NCBI GenBank assembly: GCA_947169975.1
Contig: CAMVRT010000005.1
Span: 1 to 64,000, forward strand
Direction: 5' to 3'
Length of the DNA: 64,000 nucleotides
Source: an uncultured Oscillospiraceae bacterium
Lineage (GTDB): Bacteria; Bacillota; Clostridia; Oscillospirales; Oscillospiraceae
This document shows positions 22,832 through 31,509 of this stretch, in pieces; position 1 is the first letter of the stretch; each line of letters opens with the position of its first letter. The position numbers and the translations under genes are program-made. Below the pieces are notes generated by a model, which saw nothing but the letters and a program-made list of their open reading frames with translations, searched no databases and was not told the DNA's origin.

Positions 22832-23920
22832 ATGCCCTTTGAAATCGTGCGCAATGACATTACGAAAATGCACGTGGACGCCATCGTCAACACCGCCAAT
22901 CCCCAACCGGTGATCGGGGCGGGCACGGACTCCGCCGTCCACACAGCAGCAGGACCGAAGCTGCTGGCGGCGCGGAAAAAGATCGGCGCCATTGAGGTGG
23001 GCAATTCTATGGCCACCAAAGGCTATGATCTGCCCGCCAGATACGTGCTGCATACCGTCAGCCCCGCATGGCAGGACGGTGCGCATGGCGAGGAGACGCT
23101 GCTGCGCCGTGCCTATGACGCGGCGCTGACGCTGGCCGGCCGGCTGAAATGCCGGTCCGTGGCCTTCCCGCTGATGGCGGCGGGGAGCTACGGCTTTCCC
23201 CATGATCTAGCGCTTTCCGTGGCGATCCGGGCCTTTACGGACTATCTTCTAACCCACGACATGCAGATCTATCTGGTGATCTTCAACGCCGAGGCGTTCC
23301 GTCTGGCCGGCTCGCTGTTCGACGATCTGAAGAGCTATGTGGACGATCAATATGTCAGCGAGCAGACGGAGCGGGAGTACGCCGCCGGGCGTCCGTACCG
23401 CCGGGAATGGGACGAGCAGGAGACCGCCTGCGAGTCAGCACCGTCCTTCAACAGCGCAGGCCTCGCCAACAACGCCCACATTGCGAAAGATATGGCAGCT
23501 CTCCGCCCGTGGCGGAGGAACAAAGCGCAAGCCGCCGCGCCTCAGGCGGTGGGGAGCCTGCAGGATTTCCTCAACCAGACGGAGAGCACCTTTACCGAGT
23601 ATCTGCTGGATCTGCTGCAGGAGAGGGGAGAGAAGGACTCCTCCGTCTATCACCGGGCCCAGATGAGCCGCCAGCTCTTCAACAAGATTATCAATAAGAA
23701 GGACTATCAGCCCAGCAAGAACACCGCCATCCAGCTGGCTATCGGATTGCAGCTGGACCTGAACAAAACCCAGAAGCTGCTGGGCAAGGCGGGCTATGCC
23801 CTGACCCGCAGCAGCAAGTCGGATCTGGTGGTGCAGTACTTCATCCAGCACGGGGAGTACAGCATCGTGACCATCAACACCGCCCTGTACGACAGCGATC
23901 TGCCGCTGCTGACCAAGTAA
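22832..23920 (+). CDS. macro-domain protein with C-terminal HTH-like domain
   Basis: Residues 1-170 are a macro domain (ADP-ribose binding or hydrolysing): 'DAIVNTANPQPVIGAGTDSAVH', 'LPARYVLHTVSP', 'SVAFPLMAAGSYGFP'. After a linker, residues about 245-362 form a helical domain ('SRQLFNKIINKKDYQPSKNTAIQLAIGLQLDLNKTQKLLGKAGYALT') resembling the HTH-like tails in Clostridial stress proteins. GGAGGCGAG precedes ATG. The next gene is a VWA protein with a shared upstream motif, so the two are probably co-regulated. Substrate unknown. Confidence 0.85.
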   Translation: MPFEIVRNDITKMHVDAIVNTANPQPVIGAGTDSAVHTAAGPKLLAARKKIGAIEVGNSMATKGYDLPARYVLHTVSPAWQDGAHGEETLLRRAYDAALTLAGRLKCRSVAFPLMAAGSYGFPHDLALSVAIRAFTDYLLTHDMQIYLVIFNAEAFRLAGSLFDDLKSYVDDQYVSEQTEREYAAGRPYRREWDEQETACESAPSFNSAGLANNAHIAKDMAALRPWRRNKAQAAAPQAVGSLQDFLNQTESTFTEYLLDLLQERGEKDSSVYHRAQMSRQLFNKIINKKDYQPSKNTAIQLAIGLQLDLNKTQKLLGKAGYALTRSSKSDLVVQYFIQHGEYSIVTINTALYDSDLPLLTK

Positions 23921-23924
23921 AAAT

Positions 23925-23944
23925 GTCAACCCCCGGTTGACCAC
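23925..23944. promoter_or_regulatory. shared operator-like motif upstream of the VWA gene
   Basis: GTCAACCCCC followed after one base by GTTGACCAC contains the inverted repeat GTCAACC/GGTTGAC. Both blocks recur upstream of the macro gene, separated there by the tandem repeats. An extended -10 (TGTTATACT, 23960-23968) lies 16 bases downstream. Confidence 0.55.
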
Positions 23945-23999
23945 GACCGCCTTCGGACTTGTTATACTGATGCCAACAAATCTGAAGGAGGTCACTTAC

Positions 24000-24650
24000 A
24001 TGAACAACAATTTGACGGAGATCGTATTCATCCTTGACCGCAGCGGCTCCATGGCGGGGCTGGAGGCGGACACCATCGGCGGCTTCAACGCCATGGTGGA
24101 AAAGCAGAAGAAGGAGCCGGGCGAGGCGCTGCTGTCGGCGGTGCTCTTCGACAACGAGAGCCAGGTCATCTACGACCGCGTTGACATCCGCAAGGTGGAG
24201 CCCATGACGGACCGGCAGTATCAGGTGCGGGGCTGCACCGCGTTGCTGGACGCCATCGGCGGCGCCGTGCACCACATCGCCAACGTCCACAAGTACGCCC
24301 GGGAGGAGGACCGTCCCGGCAAGACCGTGTTCGTCATCACCACCGACGGCATGGAGAACGCCAGCCGCCGCTACACCTATGCCCAGGTGCAGAAGATGGT
24401 GAAGCACGAGCAGGAGAAGTACGGCTGGGAGTTTTTGTTCCTGGGCGCCAACATGGACGCCATTTCCGCCGCCCGAAGCTTCGGTATCCGGGAGGACAGA
24501 GCCGTGCGCTACGAGTGCGACGGCGCCGGCACCGCCCTGAACTTCGCCGTGGTCAGCAAGACCATCGGCAAGCTGCGCAAGGGCGCGCCGATCCAGGCGG
24601 ACTGGGCCTGCGAGATTCAGGAGGACTACGAGACCAGAGGCAGTAAATAA
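24000..24650 (+). CDS. VWA-domain protein
   Basis: The 216-residue protein is a single von Willebrand A domain with a complete MIDAS: DRSGS (about 14-18), Thr in 'GCTALLDAIGG', and TTDGMEN. No signal peptide, so it is cytosolic like TerY-type proteins. AAGGAGG lies 9 bases before the ATG. It pairs with the macro-domain gene, a combination I associate with tellurite/stress-type modules, but no Ter genes are visible. Metal-dependent protein binding is the likely activity. Confidence 0.85.
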   Translation: MNNNLTEIVFILDRSGSMAGLEADTIGGFNAMVEKQKKEPGEALLSAVLFDNESQVIYDRVDIRKVEPMTDRQYQVRGCTALLDAIGGAVHHIANVHKYAREEDRPGKTVFVITTDGMENASRRYTYAQVQKMVKHEQEKYGWEFLFLGANMDAISAARSFGIREDRAVRYECDGAGTALNFAVVSKTIGKLRKGAPIQADWACEIQEDYETRGSK

Positions 24651-24724
24651 GCACATATCCCATGGCGTCCCGCGGCAAATGCTGCGGGACGCTTCCTTTT
24701 GCGGGACGGGCGACAGGCAAGCCC

Positions 24725-24752
24725 TTGCGGATTTGCCGTTTTGTGGTATAAT
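24725..24752 (+). promoter_or_regulatory. C69 peptidase promoter
   Basis: TTGCGG, 16 bases and TATAAT, 38 bases before the ATG. Confidence 0.6.
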
Positions 24753-24790
24753 ACCCATCGGTAAAGTAAAAAAACAAGGAGGACAAAACC

Positions 24791-26254
24791 ATGCCCTGTA
24801 CCACCATTCTGGTTGGCAAAAACGCCAGCAACGACGGCTCTACCATGATCGCCCGCACCGACGACGGCCACTTTGACGTGAAGAAGGTCATCGTAGTGGA
24901 CCCCAAAGACCATAAAAAGAAATATAAAAGCGTCCTCTCCCACGTGGAGGTGGAGCTGCCCGATAACCCCCTGCGCTTTACCGCCTGCCCCAACGTGAAT
25001 CCCGACGAGGGCATCTGGGGCACCACCGGTATCAATGCGGCGGGCGTGGGCATGACTGCCACCGAGACCATCACCTCCAACCCCCGCGTGCTCTCGGCGG
25101 ATCCCATGGTGGAGCTGCGCAAGGCGACGAGAAGAGGGGAGAAGGACGTTCCCGGCGGCATCGGCGAGGAGGATATCCTCATGCTGGTGCTGCCCTATAT
25201 CCGCTCCGCCCGCGAGGGCGTGCTTCGTCTGGCGTCTCTGTTGGAGCAGTACGGCACCTACGAGTCCAACGGCATCGCCTTCAACGACGAGAACGAGGTA
25301 TGGTGGATGGAGACCATCGGCGGTCACCACTGGATCGCCCGCCGTGTGCCGGACGACGGCTGTGTCATCGCCCCCAACCAGTTCGGTCTGGACGACTTCG
25401 ATCTGGACGACGCCTTCGGCGCCCAGCGTGATCACATGTGCTCTGCCGATCTGCGGGAGTTCATCGCGGAAAATAAGCTGGACTGCAACTGCGGCGGCGT
25501 GTTCAACCCCCGTGACGTCTTCGGCTCCCACACCGACTCCGACCACGTCTACAACACGCCCCGGGCCTGGTTCATGGGACGTTATCTGACCCCGTATTCC
25601 CACCGCTGGGACGGCGAGAATGCCGAGTTCGGCCCCGAGAGCGACAACATCCCCTGGTGCCTGACGCCGGACCGGAAGGTAACGGTGGAGGACGTGAAGT
25701 ATCTGCTGTCCGCCCACTATCAGGGTACGCCCTATGACCCCTACACCAGCCAGAACACCGGCAAGCGGGGCATGTACCGCTCCATCGGCATCAACCGTAC
25801 CGGCGTCACGGCCCTGTGCCAGATCCGCGGCAATATGCCGGAGGAGATCAAGGCGGTGGAGTGGATCTGCTTTGGCTCCACCACGTTCAATGCCATGGTG
25901 CCCGTGTACCCCGACGTGGCAAAGATGCCCAAATATCTCAGCAACGTGACCATGGACGCCTCCACGGAGAACTTCTACTGGGCCAGCCGCATGATCGCCG
26001 CTCTGGCCGACCACAACTACGCCACCTCCATTCAGCACATTGAGCGCTACCAGAGCGCCATGTTCACCGAGGGCCGCCGCCTTATCCGGGAGTATGACGA
26101 GAAGATGATGCAATCCGGCGATTACAGCCTGAAGACCGAGGCCAATGAGGCCCTGTGCAAGATGGCGAAGGAGCGCACCACGGACACGCTGAACAAGGTG
26201 CTGCAGGACGCCAGCGTCCACATGAAGAACGGCTATAACCGTGCCGACAACTGA
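24791..26254 (+). CDS. C69 family dipeptidase
   Basis: The 487-residue Ntn-hydrolase begins MPCTT; Cys3 would be the nucleophile after removal of the first residues. Conserved features: 'NASNDGSTMIARTDDG', 'GTTGINAAGVGMTATETI', 'VWWMETIGGHHWIARRVPD'. Family members hydrolyse dipeptides in the cytosol. AAGGAGG precedes ATG. It is followed by mrnC after 18 bases. Confidence 0.9.
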   Translation: MPCTTILVGKNASNDGSTMIARTDDGHFDVKKVIVVDPKDHKKKYKSVLSHVEVELPDNPLRFTACPNVNPDEGIWGTTGINAAGVGMTATETITSNPRVLSADPMVELRKATRRGEKDVPGGIGEEDILMLVLPYIRSAREGVLRLASLLEQYGTYESNGIAFNDENEVWWMETIGGHHWIARRVPDDGCVIAPNQFGLDDFDLDDAFGAQRDHMCSADLREFIAENKLDCNCGGVFNPRDVFGSHTDSDHVYNTPRAWFMGRYLTPYSHRWDGENAEFGPESDNIPWCLTPDRKVTVEDVKYLLSAHYQGTPYDPYTSQNTGKRGMYRSIGINRTGVTALCQIRGNMPEEIKAVEWICFGSTTFNAMVPVYPDVAKMPKYLSNVTMDASTENFYWASRMIAALADHNYATSIQHIERYQSAMFTEGRRLIREYDEKMMQSGDYSLKTEANEALCKMAKERTTDTLNKVLQDASVHMKNGYNRADN

Positions 26255-26272
26255 TTTAACAGGAGAACCGCC

Positions 26273-26680
26273 ATGACGGACTACTTCCACACGTCCCTGC
26301 AGCCGGATGAGATCCGCGCCATCAGCAGCATCGGCCTTGCCCATCTGGGCGACGCAGTGTACGAGCTGCTGGTGCGCACCTGGTTGTGCGCCCACGGCAA
26401 GGCCACCGGTAAGGGACTCCACCGCGCCACCATCGAGCTGGTCTGCGCTCCGGCCCAGGCTCGGTTCAGTGCGCGGATCCTGCCCATGCTGACGGAGGAG
26501 GAGCACGACGTATTCCGCCGCGGCCGCAACGCCAACGTCCACTCCATTCCCCAGCACGCCAGCCGCGCCGAGTACCAGCAGGCCACGGCGCTGGAGGCCC
26601 TGCTGGGCTGGCTGTGGCTCCGCGGGGAGCACGTACGGATCAACGAGCTGTTCACCGCCATGATGGAGGAGGAAGACTGA
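26273..26680 (+). CDS. mrnC: mini-ribonuclease III
   Basis: The 135-residue protein is an RNase III catalytic domain without a dsRNA-binding domain ('IGLAHLGDAVYELLVRTWL', 'RRGRNANVHSIPQHASRAEYQQATALEALLGWL'). In Bacillus this enzyme matures 23S rRNA ends. GGAG lies before the ATG. The stop overlaps the rqcH start (TGATG), so the two are coupled. Confidence 0.92.
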   Translation: MTDYFHTSLQPDEIRAISSIGLAHLGDAVYELLVRTWLCAHGKATGKGLHRATIELVCAPAQARFSARILPMLTEEEHDVFRRGRNANVHSIPQHASRAEYQQATALEALLGWLWLRGEHVRINELFTAMMEEED

Positions 26681-28392
26681 TGCCGCTGGACGCCGTCTGT
26701 CTGCGCGCCGTAGTGGGGGAACTGACCCCGCAGATCACAGGCGCACGCATCGAAAAGATCCAGCAGCCCGCCCGGGATCAGGTGGTGCTGCTGCTGCGCC
26801 ACGGCCGCCGCGTGCTGCTGTGCGCCAACCCCAACCAACCCCGCATCCATATGACCGAACTCCAGCGCGACAATCCCGCCCAGCCGCCCATGTTCTGCAT
26901 GCTGCTGCGCAAATACCTGCAGGGCGGCGCTATCGTGGCCGTGGAGCAGGCGCCGCTGGAGCGTGTGGTGTGGCTTACCGTCCGCGCCGCCGATGAGCTG
27001 GGCGAACTAAGCGACTATCGTCTTATACTGGAACTGATGGGACGCCGGGCCAATCTGATCCTATGCGGCTCCGACGGCCGGATCATCGACTGCCTGCGCC
27101 GTGTGGATTTGGAGATGTCCGAGAGCCGGCAGGTGCTGCCGGGACTCTATTACCGTCTGCCGCCTGCCCAGAAGAAGCTGTCGCCGCTGGAGATCGGGGA
27201 GGAGGACTTCGCCGCTCTGCTGTCCCGGCGTCCGGAGGGAACGCCCTTGGATAAATGGCTGGTGGACACCTTTACCGCCATGTCTCCGCTGGTAGCCCGT
27301 GAGATCGTTTTTCGCGCCGACGAGGAGCCGTCCGCTCTGTGGCAGAGCTTTTCCAGATGGCAGAATGATGTAAGGTATGAACACTTTACACCGATTATTA
27401 TTAAACGAGAAAATAAACTAATGGACTTCACCTATCTGCCTGTTGCGCAGTACGGCGACTATGCCGTCAGCGAGGAGGCGGAGAGCTTCGGCACGCTGCT
27501 GGACGACTTCTATGAGCAGCGGGAGCAGGCGGACCGCGTGCACCAGCGGGGACAGGACCTGCTGAAGACCGCCACCAACGCACGGGACCGTATCCGCCGC
27601 AAGATTGCCATGCAGGAGAAGGAGTATGAGCGCACGCTGGACCGTGACCGCCTGCGGATCTTCGGCGAGCTGATCACCGCCAATTTCTACCGTATGGAGC
27701 GGGGACAGGCCCGTCTTGTGGCCCAGAACTACTATGAGGAGAACTGCCCGGACGTGGAGATCCCGCTGGACGTGCGCCTTTCCCCTCAGGAGAACGCCGC
27801 CAGATACTTCAAGCAGTACGCCAAGGCCAAGACGGCCCAGCGCGTTCTGACGGAGCAGTTGGAAAAGGGCAGGGAAGAGCTTGCTTATTTGGAAAGCGTG
27901 CTGCAGGAGCTGAATCAGGCGGAGAGCGAGCAGGACTTCAACGACATCCGAGCCGAGCTGGAGAGCGGCGGCTACCTGCGGAGCAGAGGCAAGAAGCAGG
28001 CGGGCTTCCAGCGTGCTTCCAAGCCCCGGGAGTACCGATCCTCCAGCGGATTGCGTATTCTGGTGGGGCGCAACAACCGGCAGAACGACAAGCTGACGAA
28101 GGATGCCCAGCGCTGGGACGTCTGGCTCCACACACAGAAGATCCACGGCTCCCACGTGATCCTCTGCACCGAAGGAGCGGACCCGGACGAGCGAAGCCTC
28201 TATGAAGCGGCGGTGCTGGCGGCGTACTATTCTCAGGGCAGAGACGGCGGCAAGGTCAGCGTGGATTATACGCCTGCACGGTACGTGAAAAAGCCAGCGG
28301 GCAGCCGGCCCGGCATGGTGGTGTACACCACCTACCAGACCATGGCAGTGACGCCGGATGAGACGGTGGTCAAGAGCCTGAAAAGTAAGTAA
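26680..28392 (+). CDS. rqcH: RqcH, ribosome quality-control factor (NFACT family)
   Basis: The 570-residue protein has the NFACT-N domain (about 1-170, 'QITGARIEKIQQPARDQVVLLLR'), a helix-hairpin-helix, a coiled coil (about 270-430) and the NFACT-R domain ('SSGLRILVGRNNRQNDKLT', 'WLHTQKIHGSHVIL'). It binds stalled 50S subunits with peptidyl-tRNA and recruits tRNA-Ala to add alanine tails. Start ATG 26680 overlaps the mrnC stop. A clear terminator follows. Confidence 0.94.
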   Translation: MPLDAVCLRAVVGELTPQITGARIEKIQQPARDQVVLLLRHGRRVLLCANPNQPRIHMTELQRDNPAQPPMFCMLLRKYLQGGAIVAVEQAPLERVVWLTVRAADELGELSDYRLILELMGRRANLILCGSDGRIIDCLRRVDLEMSESRQVLPGLYYRLPPAQKKLSPLEIGEEDFAALLSRRPEGTPLDKWLVDTFTAMSPLVAREIVFRADEEPSALWQSFSRWQNDVRYEHFTPIIIKRENKLMDFTYLPVAQYGDYAVSEEAESFGTLLDDFYEQREQADRVHQRGQDLLKTATNARDRIRRKIAMQEKEYERTLDRDRLRIFGELITANFYRMERGQARLVAQNYYEENCPDVEIPLDVRLSPQENAARYFKQYAKAKTAQRVLTEQLEKGREELAYLESVLQELNQAESEQDFNDIRAELESGGYLRSRGKKQAGFQRASKPREYRSSSGLRILVGRNNRQNDKLTKDAQRWDVWLHTQKIHGSHVILCTEGADPDERSLYEAAVLAAYYSQGRDGGKVSVDYTPARYVKKPAGSRPGMVVYTTYQTMAVTPDETVVKSLKSK

Positions 28393-28413
28393 GAAGAAGC
28401 CTGTTATTTCGAA

Positions 28414-28442
28414 GAAAATGCCGCCCGATGGGCGGCATTTTC
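28414..28442 (+). terminator. rqcH terminator
   Basis: AAAATGCCGCCC-gat-GGGCGGCATTTT. Confidence 0.85.
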
Positions 28443-28473
28443 TGTGGAAATCCGCCCTGAGAAGTGAAACACG

Positions 28474-28512
28474 GATTGCCACGGCCCCGATGGGGTCTCG
28501 CAATGACAGTTT
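28474..28512. repeat. palindromic intergenic repeat
   Basis: An imperfect palindrome running from ATTGCCACGGCCCC to TCTCGCAATGAC. Elements of this GATTGCCACG...CTCGCAATGAC type are, from memory, dispersed in related Clostridia. It ends at the DUF378 stop. Confidence 0.45.
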
Positions 28513-28719
28513 TTAGTCGCGGTGGTCGTAGTCGCGGAACAGCAGCGTGATGCACCACAGTCCGGCGATGCCCACCAGTGAGTAAATGATGCGGCTGAAC
28601 GTGCCCATCTGGCCGCCGAACAGGAAAGCTACGCAGTCAAAGCCGAACAGGCCCACGCTGCCCCAGTTCAGTGCGCCGACGATCACGAGGATCAGCGCGA
28701 TCCGATCGATGAGTTTCAT
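28513..28719 (-). CDS. DUF378 small membrane protein
   Basis: The 68-residue protein has two transmembrane helices with the DUF378 signature 'ALILVIVGALNWGSVGLFGFDCVAFLFGG' and 'RIIYSLVGIAGLW'. ATG 28719 follows GGAGGG; the longer in-frame version is not needed. Function of the family is unknown. Confidence 0.85.
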   Translation of the reverse strand: MKLIDRIALILVIVGALNWGSVGLFGFDCVAFLFGGQMGTFSRIIYSLVGIAGLWCITLLFRDYDHRD

Positions 28720-28909
28720 ATTGATTCCCTCCAGTTTCGCATTTGATGCTGCCGATAGCATCCGCCAATGGCCGCCGATTTATACATGAAATCGGGCAAA
28801 CGCGCAAAAATTATTTGCGCAGACGATTGAAAAGCCTGTCCGTATTTTGTATAATGATAAACGGAATATGGCGGCCTGTGCCGCCCGGAAGGATTGAAGG
28901 AGGAAAACC

Positions 28910-30190
28910 ATGAACGAGAAGTTTGACAAGCTGGGCTTTTATCCCGCCGATATCCTGCTGCCCAAGGGCCAGGATATGACCAAATGGGCCGTGGTGGCCT
29001 GCGACCAGTTCACCTCTGAGCCCGAGTACTGGGCCGCGGTGGAGCAGCAGGTGGGCGACGCGCCTTCCACCCTGCGTCTGATCCTGCCGGAGGCCAATCT
29101 GAAGGCCCCCAACGTGGACGAGCTGATCGGCGATATCAACGCTTCCATGGACAAATATATGGCTGACGGCGTGTTCGAGACCCTGCCCGGCTCCCTGATC
29201 TATATCGAGCGCGAGCAGTCCGACGGTAAGATTCGCCACGGCCTCATCGGCATGGTGGATCTGGACGATTACGATTTCACCCCCGGCAGCGGCGCTCTGA
29301 TCCGTGCCACCGAGGCCACTGTCACCGAGCGCATCCCGCCCCGCGCCCGCGTGCGCCGCAACGCCCCCATCGAGCTGCCCCACGTGATGCTGCTGATCGA
29401 TGACCCCGACAAGACCGTCATCGAGCCGCTGACCGCCGCCGCCGACACCATGGAGGTGGTGTACGACTTTGATCTGATGCAGAACGGCGGCCACATCAAG
29501 GGCTACAAGCTCTCCGAGGGGCAGCTGGATGCCGTGGCCGACGCCCTGCGCGGCCTGTGCTCCGACGAGGCTCAGATGGCCAAGTACAATCTCTCCGGCG
29601 CAGCGCCTCTGCTGTTCGCCGTGGGTGACGGCAACCACTCTCTGGCTACCGCCAAGGCCTGCTACGAGGAGCAGAAGAAGGGTCTCACCGAGGAGGAGTG
29701 GAAAAAGCTGCCCGCCCGTTACGCGCTGGTGGAGGTGGTCAACAACCACGACGACGCCCTGCAGTTCGAGCCCATTCACCGCGTGCTGTTCGGCGTAGAC
29801 AAGGACGACTTTATGGCCGCCTTTCAGGCTGCCTATCCCGACGCCTACGAGGGCAAGGGCGAGGGCCACGTGATCGAGTTCGTCTGGCCCGGCCACGACA
29901 CCTTCTTCACCGTGCCCCATCCCGCCAAGCAGCTTGCCGTCGCCACCCTGCAGACCTTCCTGGACGGCTATCTGAAGGGCAAGGACGTGGAGATCGACTA
30001 CATCCACGGCGATGAGGTCACCCGGGAGCTGGGCGGCAAGGAGGGCAACATGGGCTTCCTGCTGCCCGCCATGGGCAAGGAGCAGCTGTTCAAGACCGTT
30101 ATGGCCGACGGCGTGCTGCCCCGCAAGACCTTCTCCATGGGCCACGCCCAGGACAAGCGCTACTACATCGAAGCCCGCAAGATTCGGTAA
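28910..30190 (+). CDS. DUF1015 family protein
   Basis: The 426-residue cytosolic protein matches DUF1015: 'ADILLPKGQDMTKWAVVACDQFTSEPEYW', 'LLFAVGDGNHSLATAKACYEE', 'FEPIHRVLFGVD', and a terminal 'RKTFSMGHAQDKRYYIEARKI'. Function is not established. AAGGAGG lies 8 bases before ATG; a terminator follows. Confidence 0.88.
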   Translation: MNEKFDKLGFYPADILLPKGQDMTKWAVVACDQFTSEPEYWAAVEQQVGDAPSTLRLILPEANLKAPNVDELIGDINASMDKYMADGVFETLPGSLIYIEREQSDGKIRHGLIGMVDLDDYDFTPGSGALIRATEATVTERIPPRARVRRNAPIELPHVMLLIDDPDKTVIEPLTAAADTMEVVYDFDLMQNGGHIKGYKLSEGQLDAVADALRGLCSDEAQMAKYNLSGAAPLLFAVGDGNHSLATAKACYEEQKKGLTEEEWKKLPARYALVEVVNNHDDALQFEPIHRVLFGVDKDDFMAAFQAAYPDAYEGKGEGHVIEFVWPGHDTFFTVPHPAKQLAVATLQTFLDGYLKGKDVEIDYIHGDEVTRELGGKEGNMGFLLPAMGKEQLFKTVMADGVLPRKTFSMGHAQDKRYYIEARKIR

Positions 30191-30208
30191 TTGATTCATT
30201 TGATCTGG

Positions 30209-30240
30209 AAAGCCGCCGGGGTCTCCTCGGCGGCTTTCAT
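30209..30240 (+). terminator. DUF1015 gene terminator
   Basis: AAAGCCGCCG pairs with CGGCGGCTTT around a 9-base loop, then CATCCC. Confidence 0.75.
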
Positions 30241-30263
30241 CCCATTTCCCGAGAGGTGATTCC

Positions 30264-31454
30264 ATGTTCCGTATCTGGATCGGCACGCTTGTGATCCCGG
30301 CGCTGATGCTGCTGTACGCGGCGCTGAGTGCTCTGTTCCCCAATGCGCTGGGTTATCCCCGGGCGCTGCCGATACAATTGAAAAAAGTAGCCAACGGGAT
30401 CTTTCTGCCCTGGCTGTGGAAGCTGGCGCTGGCCTTTGCCGCCCTCAGCTTCATGCTGATGCAGTCCACCCGCCTGATGGAGGAGAACCCGCAGCGCCTC
30501 ATCGCCTTTGCCGTGATGCTGGCGGAGGCGCTTTTGGCGGCGGCTGTGGTGATCCCCGTGGAGCGTGTACTGGGGGAGCAGGCGGAAAATGAACCGGCGG
30601 AGATCACTGTTACCGAACAGGCCGCCGCCAAGGTAAATTTGCTGCTGAATGTAGGCCGCAAGCGGGAGGACGGTTACCACGAATTGGTGAGCGTCATGCA
30701 GACGGTGGGGGTGTACGACACCGTGACCGTCACCGCACATACCGGCGGCGGCATCCATCTCACCTGCGATGAGCCGAACCTGGCAACAGACGAGACAAAC
30801 CTTTGCTATAAAGCTGCTGTAAAGTTCTTTACCTATACAGGAACAGAAAACGACGGCGTGTCCATCGATCTTCAAAAACGGCTTCCCATGCAGGCGGGAC
30901 TGGGCGGCGGCAGCGCCGATGCGGCTGCGGTTCTGCGCGCCATGCGGCGGCTGTATGCACCGGATCTGTCCGATGAGGAACTGGAAACCATGGCGGCGGA
31001 GCTGGGCAGCGACGTGCCCTTCTGTGTCCGGGGCGGAATGGCTTTGGCCTGCGGCAGGGGGGAAGAGCTGACGGTCCTTTCGCCTCTTCCGGCCTGCTGG
31101 TTCGTGCTGGTGAAGCCGGAGGCCGCCTTCTCAACGGGGAAGATGTACGGTCTCATCGACCAGCGCCGCTGCTACGACGAGGACGGCGCCGACGCCATGC
31201 TCGCCGCGCTGAAAGCCGGTGATCTGAAAGCGGTCTGCGCCGCCATGGGCAATACCTTTGAGCGCATCCTCCCGCCGGACAGCGAGATCTTTGCTATCCA
31301 GCACCGCCTGCGGGATCTTGGCGCGCTGAGCGCCATGATGTCCGGCAGCGGCAGCGCCGTGTTCGGCGTGTTTGACGACGAGGATAGAGCGCGGATGGCC
31401 TGTTCCGCCCTGCGGGGCACGTATCCGGCATCTTTTTGCGGTAAAAGTGAATAA
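30264..31454 (+). CDS. ispE: IspE (CDP-ME kinase) with N-terminal membrane domain
   Basis: Residues about 113-396 are 4-diphosphocytidyl-2-C-methyl-D-erythritol kinase of the MEP isoprenoid pathway: 'AAAKVNLLLNVGRKREDGYHELVSVMQ', the GHMP loop 'PMQAGLGGGSADAA', and 'MSGSGSAVFGVF'. Normal length is about 280-300. Here the first 110 residues carry three hydrophobic helices (about 5-25, 45-70, 80-100). No ATG, GTG or ribosome-binding site is visible at the usual start, so the fusion appears real. GAGAGGTG precedes ATG 30264. spoIIR follows. Confidence 0.88.
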   Translation: MFRIWIGTLVIPALMLLYAALSALFPNALGYPRALPIQLKKVANGIFLPWLWKLALAFAALSFMLMQSTRLMEENPQRLIAFAVMLAEALLAAAVVIPVERVLGEQAENEPAEITVTEQAAAKVNLLLNVGRKREDGYHELVSVMQTVGVYDTVTVTAHTGGGIHLTCDEPNLATDETNLCYKAAVKFFTYTGTENDGVSIDLQKRLPMQAGLGGGSADAAAVLRAMRRLYAPDLSDEELETMAAELGSDVPFCVRGGMALACGRGEELTVLSPLPACWFVLVKPEAAFSTGKMYGLIDQRRCYDEDGADAMLAALKAGDLKAVCAAMGNTFERILPPDSEIFAIQHRLRDLGALSAMMSGSGSAVFGVFDDEDRARMACSALRGTYPASFCGKSE

Positions 31455-31465
31455 AAAACGAAAGT

Positions 31466-31503
31466 ACCGTCCATCATTCAGTCAAATCTGATTGATGGAC
31501 GGT
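31466..31503 (+). terminator. hairpin between ispE and spoIIR
   Basis: ACCGTCCATCA (31466-31476) pairs with TGATGGACGGT (31493-31503). It ends 6 bases before the preferred spoIIR start and buries the alternative ATG at 31495, so it may act as terminator or translation control. Confidence 0.55.
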
Positions 31504-31509
31504 GTTTCT

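Noticed and set aside
24626-26632. 668-codon minus-strand ORF opposite the C69 peptidase and similar long antisense frames across 26-56 kb
   Set aside because: They are GC-driven antisense frames of well-supported genes, lacking motifs and ribosome-binding sites.
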